From contig NZ_JGYP01000002.1 of NCBI RefSeq assembly GCF_000741525.1, positions 620,001 to 684,000 on the forward strand: a stretch of DNA of 64,000 nucleotides. The letters are read 5' to 3'. Source of the DNA: Bifidobacterium bohemicum DSM 22767. GTDB taxonomy: Bacteria; Actinomycetota; Actinomycetes; Actinomycetales; Bifidobacteriaceae. The translations under genes and the position numbers were made by a program. Shown piece after piece: positions 56,006 through 64,000 of the stretch (the first letter of the stretch is position 1; every line of letters begins with the position of its first letter). The notes beneath the pieces are model-generated. The model searched no databases and had not been told where the DNA came from. It was given only the letters and a program-made list of their open reading frames with translations.

Positions 56006-56050
56006 AAAAGCGAGGTGCGACCCTCCGGCCAACGGGGAGCCGCACCTCGC
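56006..56050 (-). terminator. Intrinsic terminator between grpE and dnaJ
   Basis: GCGAGGTGCG (56010-56019) pairs with CGCACCTCGC (56041-56050); an inner CTCCC/GGGAG-like pairing extends it. On the minus strand the stem is followed by TTTTGTG. It could limit readthrough into dnaJ-hspR. Confidence 0.75.
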
Positions 56051-56067
56051 GGTACGAACGGAACCCG

Positions 56068-57069
56068 CTAAGCCTGCGGAGACGCGACCACGACGCGGGC
56101 GGCGCGAATCACGCGGTCGCCGATGCGATAACCCGCTTCGACCACGGTGTCCACCGTTTCCTTGGTTGCGCTCGGATCCGGCTTGTGCAGAATCGCCTCG
56201 TGCTTGGTCGGGTCGAAGTCCTCGCCCTTTTCGCCGAACTTCTCGACGCCGAACTTCTCGAAGGTCTTGTCGATCTTCGTGGCGACGGCTTCGAAGGATT
56301 CGCCCAGCTGATCGTGCTCGCGGATGCGGTCGATGTCGTCGAGCGCGGGGAGCAGGGCCGTGAGCACGTCGATGATGCCGTGCTGGCGGAAGATGTCCTG
56401 CTCCTTCTTGGCGCGGTTGCGGAAGTTGACGAACTCCGCACGCTCGCGTTGCAAGGCCTCAAGGTAATCGGCCGCTTCCTTCTTGGCCTGACCGAGCGGG
56501 GTGAGCGTCTCGTCGTCTTTAGCACCGTCAGAAGACCCTCCCGCATCCGCCGCCGAAGCAGGGGATGCATCGGCGCCGGCGGAACCAGCATTGGCCGACC
56601 CTGATGCATCGGCGTGCCCGGAAGTGGCGTTTGAGGCGCTGGAATTCGCGTCGGACGACGCGGGTGACACGGGCGACGCGCCATCAGCACCGCTCGAGCC
56701 TCCGTCTTTCATGCCGTCGGACGCATTCACCCTACGGTCAGCGCCATTGGCATCATCGACACCGCCTTTGTTCGAATCAGCGCCTCTGTCGACACTGCCG
56801 GCAGCATGACGCCCCTTGCTTTCCACCTCGCTGAGGCCGCTTCCGCTTTCATTTTCAGATTCGGAACTCATCTCATCACCCGCCTTGTCGCCGGCCGCAC
56901 CGGTGGCAGCATGCCCCGTTCGGTAAGGCGCCTTGCCATCGGCCTTCGCCTGGCCACCCGCGCCCGCCGCGTCCCGACCGGCCGCGTGGAGGTCATCGGC
57001 AAGCCCCATCCACGCGTCGTCGGGATCCGGCAGATCATCCAGGTAAGCGTCCTTATCAAAACCGGACAT
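56068..57069 (-). CDS. grpE: GrpE nucleotide-exchange factor with long N-terminal extension
   Basis: 333 residues, compared with about 200 in most GrpE. The last 150 residues are the GrpE core: coiled coil with LQRERAEFVNFRNRAKKEQD, four-helix dimer region, and the beta domain with GYRIGDRVIRAARVVVA. The first 170 or so residues are low-complexity Asp/Ser/Gly/Ala-rich sequence of the type expected for a disordered tail. It starts two bases after the dnaK stop, so it is translationally coupled. Promotes ADP release from DnaK. Confidence 0.95.
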   Translation of the reverse strand: MSGFDKDAYLDDLPDPDDAWMGLADDLHAAGRDAAGAGGQAKADGKAPYRTGHAATGAAGDKAGDEMSSESENESGSGLSEVESKGRHAAGSVDRGADSNKGGVDDANGADRRVNASDGMKDGGSSGADGASPVSPASSDANSSASNATSGHADASGSANAGSAGADASPASAADAGGSSDGAKDDETLTPLGQAKKEAADYLEALQRERAEFVNFRNRAKKEQDIFRQHGIIDVLTALLPALDDIDRIREHDQLGESFEAVATKIDKTFEKFGVEKFGEKGEDFDPTKHEAILHKPDPSATKETVDTVVEAGYRIGDRVIRAARVVVASPQA

Positions 57070-57071
57070 AA

Positions 57072-58973
<1,902 letters not shown>

Positions 58974-59153
58974 GTTCATTCTCCTTGTATTCGTTCGTTT
59001 CACATCTGTTCGCTCGGGTCCGGTCGCCGCTTCAGGACTTTCGTGCCTCGTTCACGGTCCGCATCCAGGTTCGCACCTGTTTCGCTTTCCAAACCTGAGC
59101 CTACATCACTCAACTTTGAATAGTCAAATTATATTCCCGGATTTCCGAAAAAA

Positions 59154-59174
59154 CTTGAGTCTTTTTGGCTCAAG
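59154..59174 (-). promoter_or_regulatory. HAIR operator (HspR-binding site) of the dnaK operon
   Basis: CTTGAGT (59154-59160), seven bases, GCTCAAG (59168-59174). HAIR consensus is CTTGAGT-N7-ACTCAAG, so one base differs. It stands about 180 bases upstream of dnaK. Further half-site-like sequences (TTGAGT at 59184-59189; ACTCAA at 59108-59113) flank it. Confidence 0.9.
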
Positions 59175-59296
59175 TTTTTGAAATTGAGTTTTCACTGGCT
59201 AAAAATGCTGGCATTTCAAGGATCCGATAGATGAATCAAAAGCGCGAAGCAAATATAATTTCTGCTTCGCACCCGGTTTATGTAATTAACTTGATA

Positions 59297-59803
59297 TCAG
59301 ACCGATACTTCACATGGCAAATCAATGGGTACATCCTGCTTACCAAGTGTCATATTCGTCAACGGACCCCTTGGCAAGGCATCCGGAAACACGACGCCAT
59401 TGGGCTGCGTGCGTAGATAGGCGATAAAACTATCGATCGTCGCATCGCCGTTCTCCCACTCATCCTTATCCGACAAGTCAGCAGCGCCCTTTGGCACTGA
59501 CTCAACCTGGGTAAAGGAGATGGGCACGATGCTATTCCCCGATTTCGCAAAGACGTTGGCATTGCCACCGGTAGCCCGCACGCGTTCAAGCAAGAAATAA
59601 AGGTTCTCCACACCGAGGGCAGTCACTATCGGACATTCGCCGTTTGTGTCGCGGACCGGCATGGGCTCATCGAAAAGACCTTCAGCCATATAGTCGTCAA
59701 AAAGCACGTCGAATTCGTTCAATTCGTCATAATACTTATAGACATTACGCTTCTGCACACTCTCGTACTGCCCGCTCAACGTCTGCCGTAATATTGCGCT
59801 CAT
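59297..59803 (-). CDS. Hypothetical protein
   Basis: 168 residues, acidic, cytosolic by composition. LNEFDVLFDDYMAEGLFDEPM and GVENLYFLLERVRATGG are distinctive but not recognised. ATG at 59803 has GGAGGTGATTGGG upstream. It lies convergent-divergent between the dnaK promoter region and a truncated ATPase gene; no functional link is evident. Confidence 0.65.
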   Translation of the reverse strand: MSAILRQTLSGQYESVQKRNVYKYYDELNEFDVLFDDYMAEGLFDEPMPVRDTNGECPIVTALGVENLYFLLERVRATGGNANVFAKSGNSIVPISFTQVESVPKGAADLSDKDEWENGDATIDSFIAYLRTQPNGVVFPDALPRGPLTNMTLGKQDVPIDLPCEVSV

Positions 59804-59860
59804 CCCAATCACCTCCAGTTATTTTCGTCGCGGAAGCACACACCTTCATGATTATTCTTC

Positions 59861-60490
59861 GTGAGCACGCTTTCCAACATCCGTGATTTTTCATCATTTG
59901 AGACGTTCCTGAGGCTTTGCGCGCAAAGTTCCGGGGAATTACTGAACACGACCCATCTCTCCAGGGAATCACAAATATCGCCGAACACGGCGAAAGAATG
60001 GCTGAATATCCTCGCAGCCAGTTATATCGTGTTTTTACTGCCCCCGTATTTTTCGAACGCGCGCAAACGACTGACGAAGACGCCGAAGCTCTATTTCTAC
60101 GACACCGGCCTGCTGTGCTATCTGCTCGGCATCCATAGCGTCGGCGAGCTGATTCGGCACCCCAAGCGCGGAGCCGTGTTCGAGAACCTCATCATCGAAG
60201 AGACGCTCAAGCGCGGGTTCAATGCGAACGGCGAATCCCGACTTTACTTCTACCGCGACTCCAACGCCGTTGAAGTCGATTTGATGGACATGACCGACTC
60301 GCTTTCGCCGCAACTCATTGAGATCAGATCCGGCATCACGCCGCGCGACGACTTCTTCCGTCACCTGAAAACCGTCGGCCGCGACCTCGACATCCCAATC
60401 GAGCAGCGTCAGGTCGTCTACCGTGGCGGCTCCAGCTTCCGCACCCCCAACGGCCGCTTCGTGTCAGCCAAAGACTACCTGCTGCGATAG
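59861..60490 (+). pseudogene. DUF4143 ATPase lacking its AAA domain
   Basis: The coding frame gives the C-terminal half of a DUF4143 protein: SRESQISPNTAKEWLNIL (winged helix), PKLYFYDTGLLCYLLG, GAVFENLIIEETLKRG, LYFYRDSNAVEVDLM and a final nuclease-like IEIRSG. The whole N-terminal ATPase domain with Walker A and B is missing, and no good ribosome binding site precedes the frame. A 5'-truncated relative of the intact gene at 18627-19961. Confidence 0.85.
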
Positions 60491-60513
60491 AAGGCGTTTT
60501 GCCAAAGCGCGAG

Positions 60514-60545
60514 CCTGCCCCGCCAAAGGACTATTTGACGGGACA
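60514..60545 (+). terminator. Hairpin after the truncated ATPase gene
   Basis: CTGCCCCGCCAAA (60514-60526) pairs with TTTGACGGGACAG (60533-60545) using G-T wobbles, followed by ATTTC. Confidence 0.5.
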
Positions 60546-60650
60546 GATTTCAGCGGACACGTCAGACGAGCCATCACCATCCATTAAACACGCGTCCGCC
60601 AGCCAGCCAGAACGGTGCCGCTGAGGTCCGCCACGCAAACGGGAAGGCGC

Positions 60651-62261
60651 TCAGTGCTCGATGGAGGTGGAGAGCTCCTTCTGGCGCACGAAGAAGAACA
60701 CGATCACGGCGGCGACCATGAACGGGACCATCCACAGGAAGATCGGCAGCAAGGCGCTGTTGTAGGCGTCCACGATCGGCGTGCGCAACATTCCAGGCAA
60801 CGCGTTCACCGCCCTTGGGGTCAGGTCGCTTGGGCTCAGCACCGTGGCGCCCTTCATCGCCGCCATGCCCCTGCCGCCCGCAGTCCCGGCACCTGCTGCG
60901 GCCACGTGAGCCATCGCCGCGGCGAGGTTATCGCGTACGAAACCGGTCAGCCTTGAGGTGAAGACGCTGCCCACGATGGCCGAGCCGATGGTGGCGCCAA
61001 CCTGTTTGAAATAGTTGAACGACGCGGTCGCGGTCCCGACAATCGCGGCTGGGAAGGCATCCTGAACGATGAGCATGAGAATCTGCTGGCCCAAGCCTAG
61101 TCCCAAGCCGAAAACCATCGTATAGATGCACAGCATCCAGACCGGCGAATCAGCCTTCAGCGTGGAGGTCAGCGCAAGCCCCAAGGCCATGATGATGGTG
61201 CCGACGATCGGATAAGCCTTGTATTTGCCGGTCTTCGAAACGAGGTTGCCGGAGATGATCGAGGTGATCAGCACGGAGGCCATCATCGGAACCATGAGCA
61301 GTCCGGCCTGGGTGGCGGTGACGCCGGTGGTCATCTGGATGTAGGTCGGCAGGTAGCTGAGCACGCCGAACATGGCCACACCGATCAGCAGCGCGCCGAT
61401 GGTGGCGACATCGAAGTTGGAGTTGGAGAAGAGCATCATCGGCATGACCGGTTCCTTGACCTTGAGCTCGACGGAGACGAACAAGGCGATGAGCACGACG
61501 AGGGCAGCGGCCACCTCGACCCAGTTCAAGGTGTTCAGCTTGCTGGTGTTGGTGCAGGTGAGCACGATGATCAGCGTGATGGCCACAATCAGGGCCATGC
61601 CGAAGTAATCGATGTGGGATTGGTTCTCTTTGCTGGGCTTGGGCAGATGCAGGAAACACGCCACGGCCGCAAGCGCAAGCACACCCAGGGGAAGGTTCAT
61701 CCAGAAGGCCCAGCGCCAGCCGGGACCGCTGGTCAGCCAGCCGCCGATAAGGGGACCGGCCACCGACGAAACGGCGAACACGGCGCCCATCACACCCATG
61801 TATTTGCCGCGCTCTCGGGCCGGGACCACGTCGGCGATGGCCGACTGCGAAAGAATCATGAGGCCACCGCCTCCAAGACCCTGAATGACGCGGGCGGAGA
61901 CCAGGAAATCCATGCTGCCGGCCAGCGCGCCCACGGTGGAGCCGCACATGAACAGCATGATGGCGATGAGCAGCAGGGGTTTGCGACCGAACAGGTCGCT
62001 GATACGTCCGTAGACCGGCATCATCACGGTCATGGCCAGCGCGTAGCCGGTGACGACCCATGTCATGCGGTCGACGCCGCCGAGGTCTCCGACGATGGTC
62101 GGCATGGCAGTGGAGAGCACGGTCTGGCTGAGCGAAGACATGAGCATGGTGACCATAAGGCCGATGAAGACGAAGAGCACGTCGCGCTTCGAAGGTGTTC
62201 GCGGCTGCGTCTGACCGGCGTCAGGCGTCGCGCCCGTTGTCTGAACCACGGTTGTTGGCAT
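60651..62261 (-). CDS. MFS multidrug exporter, DHA2 (14-TMS) family
   Basis: 536 residues with 14 membrane helices. Motif A GRISDLFGRKPLL, motif C GPLIGGWLT, and the DHA2-type MTWVVTGYALAMTVMMPVYG. Proton-driven drug export is the family role; substrate unknown. Start at 62261 follows AAAGGAAAGTCAA. A second MFS gene of the same type lies upstream in the same direction. Confidence 0.93.
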   Translation of the reverse strand: MPTTVVQTTGATPDAGQTQPRTPSKRDVLFVFIGLMVTMLMSSLSQTVLSTAMPTIVGDLGGVDRMTWVVTGYALAMTVMMPVYGRISDLFGRKPLLLIAIMLFMCGSTVGALAGSMDFLVSARVIQGLGGGGLMILSQSAIADVVPARERGKYMGVMGAVFAVSSVAGPLIGGWLTSGPGWRWAFWMNLPLGVLALAAVACFLHLPKPSKENQSHIDYFGMALIVAITLIIVLTCTNTSKLNTLNWVEVAAALVVLIALFVSVELKVKEPVMPMMLFSNSNFDVATIGALLIGVAMFGVLSYLPTYIQMTTGVTATQAGLLMVPMMASVLITSIISGNLVSKTGKYKAYPIVGTIIMALGLALTSTLKADSPVWMLCIYTMVFGLGLGLGQQILMLIVQDAFPAAIVGTATASFNYFKQVGATIGSAIVGSVFTSRLTGFVRDNLAAAMAHVAAAGAGTAGGRGMAAMKGATVLSPSDLTPRAVNALPGMLRTPIVDAYNSALLPIFLWMVPFMVAAVIVFFFVRQKELSTSIEH

Positions 62262-62910
62262 TTGACTTTCCTTTTGCGAAATAGCGTATCGGACCACCGC
62301 CACAATCCTTCGGGCCGTCAATATAAGACAGAAAGGCCGGTGCCGCGTCATGCGAATGAATCCTCTTTGACGCGACACCGGCCTCGAATCAAAACGGCGG
62401 GTCTGATTTTTTTATCCTTTGCACATTATCCGTCGCGCAACCGCTACGCAAGCTCGTTCACTGTGATATGCCATACAATGATATTGGTTACATTCATTTA
62501 GTTTGCCCACATCCGGGAGATCCAAGCCGTCACATGAGGCACAACTGGCATCCCGACTGCCGCGGGGAATAGCAAAAGGCTCCCCATCCAATCGGTTTAG
62601 GATTGACGGGAAGCCGGTATATTCATTAGGCTTTCGGGAACCGGTGGCGCGGGTGCAGCACACCGCGGAATTCAGCGAGTAAACGGAACCTGAATGGAAA
62701 TCAGAATCCGTTTATTCGCAGACACCACAGGACTTAGTATAGGAATGGAATCTTAGCCAGCCGCAGGTTCCGTTTTTTAACGACCGATGCGCAATCGGGT
62801 CAACAGCCGGAATCGGATCAACAGTCGAAATCGAGCCGATAGGCCCACGGTGGACGGCCGACGGCCTGAGGCCCCGCCGGAAGCGACGGGAGCCTCACAG
62901 CCCGCAGAAG
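62262..62910. other. Intergenic region between two MFS genes with two inverted repeats
   Basis: No supported gene. GGCCGGTGCCGCGTCA (62335-62350) pairs with TGACGCGACACCGGCC (62368-62383), one mismatch, followed on the minus strand by TTTCTG. Farther out, AAACGGAACCTG (about 62684) faces CAGGTTCCGTTT (about 62766), about 70 bases apart. Terminator or attenuator functions are possible. Confidence 0.6.
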
Positions 62911-64000
62911 TTATTCGACGTGGTCGCGCTTGACCGCACGGGCCACCCAAACGGAAGCGATCAGGCCGATGGCGAGCATGACGATGGCAACCACGAGGGT
63001 CCATTGCCCCGAGGTGGTAAAGGAGGCCGACATGGCGTCGACCACCTGCGGACCGAGCGCGCCGAGTTTGCCGGTCGTGCCTTGAGCGCGGATGCCCACG
63101 ATGGCGGAACCGGCCGACGCGTCGAGCGAGGTGGTCAGACCGTCAATAACCTGGGAGGGTAGTTCCTTGACGCCCGCAAGCGCACCCGGTGCGGTGTGCG
63201 TGACCATGACGGAGAGCACCATGCCCGCGACAGCCGAGCCGATGCCCGTACCCAGCTGACGAATGGTGGACTGCGTGGCGGAGCCTTCGCCGGATTGCGC
63301 GACGGGCACTTCGGCGAGCACAAGGCTGGTCAGCTGCGCGGCGGCGAAGCCAAGGCCGAAGCCATACAGGACCATCGGCACGAGCATCCACGCGACGGAA
63401 ATGCCGGGGCTCATCAGGAACATGATGCCGAAAACGCTCAGGATTTCAATGACCAGACCCAATTGCACGGTGTGCGTGGAACCGATTCTTGCGGTGACCA
63501 AGCGCGCCAGCCCACCGGAGACGATGGCGCCCAAGCCCATGGTGGCGATCAGCGCACCGGTCGGAATCATCTTCAGACCACGCACGTTAATCAGGTAGAG
63601 CGGCAGCACGAACATGATGGCGAATTCGCCGGCCTGAATGGCTCCGGCCGCAGTAAGGCCCAACGAGAAGGTGGGGATGCGGAAGAGGGTCAGGTCGAGC
63701 ATGACGGGCTTGCCGTTGCGGGCGCGGCTGGTTTCGGTGAGGATGAACAGAACGAAGGAGACGATGCCGAACACGATGCAGAACGGGATGACCGAGACAG
63801 GCCAGTTCCTGCCCCATGCGAAACCGCCGATGCCGAACTCGCCCTTGGGCTTGAGCCAACCGTAGGTCTGACCTTCGATCAGGCCGAAGATGAGGAACGC
63901 GGAGCCGAGGGCGGACAGGACAACGCCGAGCGGATCGAAGCCTTCGGGCTTAGGCTGGCCGGACTTGGCGGCGGCCTGGGCGGCTGCGCCCATCGCCGAG
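62911..64000 (-). CDS. MFS exporter, DHA2 family, C-terminal part (cut by window end)
   Basis: At least 362 residues are visible; the frame stays open to the window end, so the N-terminal half is outside. Membrane helices, motif-like GLGLKM/VSGGLARLVTARIG and the DHA2-type segment SVAWMLVPMVLYGFGLGFAAAQLTS, plus a C-terminal RAVKRDHVE. It is a paralogue of the exporter at 60651-62261. Confidence 0.9.
   Translation of the reverse strand, partial: SAMGAAAQAAAKSGQPKPEGFDPLGVVLSALGSAFLIFGLIEGQTYGWLKPKGEFGIGGFAWGRNWPVSVIPFCIVFGIVSFVLFILTETSRARNGKPVMLDLTLFRIPTFSLGLTAAGAIQAGEFAIMFVLPLYLINVRGLKMIPTGALIATMGLGAIVSGGLARLVTARIGSTHTVQLGLVIEILSVFGIMFLMSPGISVAWMLVPMVLYGFGLGFAAAQLTSLVLAEVPVAQSGEGSATQSTIRQLGTGIGSAVAGMVLSVMVTHTAPGALAGVKELPSQVIDGLTTSLDASAGSAIVGIRAQGTTGKLGALGPQVVDAMSASFTTSGQWTLVVAIVMLAIGLIASVWVARAVKRDHVE

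Noticed and set aside
62412..62663. Small minus-strand frame between the MFS genes
   Set aside because: No ribosome binding site and composition like random sequence.

Overview
The window looks like the chromosome of a Bifidobacterium (Actinomycetota). The sequence is mostly GC-rich, with a dnaK-grpE-dnaJ-hspR cluster preceded by an HspR (HAIR) operator, phosphoenolpyruvate carboxylase, a GH36 alpha-galactosidase with its sugar ABC transporter and LacI regulator, DUF4143-type AAA ATPases, and an FTR1/P19/DUF2318/FtsX-type iron locus of the kind found in bifidobacteria. The genus call is recognition from gene content, not a database match.

Layout. 0-8.7 kb: a minus-strand iron-uptake operon (FTR1 permease, P19 lipoprotein, DUF2318 membrane Fe-S protein, two FtsX-like permeases, one ATPase), interrupted by a regularly spaced inverted-repeat array. 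9.1-10.4 kb: a decayed ATPase gene. 11.4-15.1 kb: a compact plus-strand operon of small helical proteins, a 391-residue protein with a C-terminal membrane anchor, a lipoprotein and a cytosolic protein. This resembles a type VII secretion LXG-type effector/immunity module and is one of the two most interesting regions. 15.4-18.2 kb: ppc. 18.6-20.8 kb: a DUF4143 ATPase and surface-protein debris. 21-25 kb: redox genes (a thioredoxin reductase with a C-terminal thioredoxin-like domain, and ahpC) and a carbonic anhydrase. 25.4-32.4 kb: alpha-galactoside import and hydrolysis with a divergent LacI regulator. 32.6-37 kb: CNNM/CBS transporter, Fic remnant, dps, SDR, YgjP-like metallopeptidase.

37.1-53 kb: tRNA-Ile and tRNA-Ala, then a probable integrated island. 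It holds an integrase remnant, two small XRE regulators, a large LAVTG-anchored SEC10/PgrA-like surface protein, a membrane protein with a UvrD-like C-terminal domain, a lipoprotein gene with a stop codon in its signal peptide, a toxin-antitoxin-like pair and a very large AT-rich YobI-like P-loop NTPase that may be a defence protein. 53.1-64 kb returns to core-like content: HAD phosphatase, heat-shock operon, a truncated DUF4143 ATPase, and two DHA2-type MFS exporters, the last cut by the window end.

Three kinds of repeat are visible: the 30-31 nt array at 4.3-4.46 kb, a dispersed palindromic element built on GTAGGCACTTT that occurs near 23.0 and 35.3 kb, and C10 homopolymer tracts in three gene-poor regions. 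No CRISPR array, rRNA operon or intact insertion sequence was seen.
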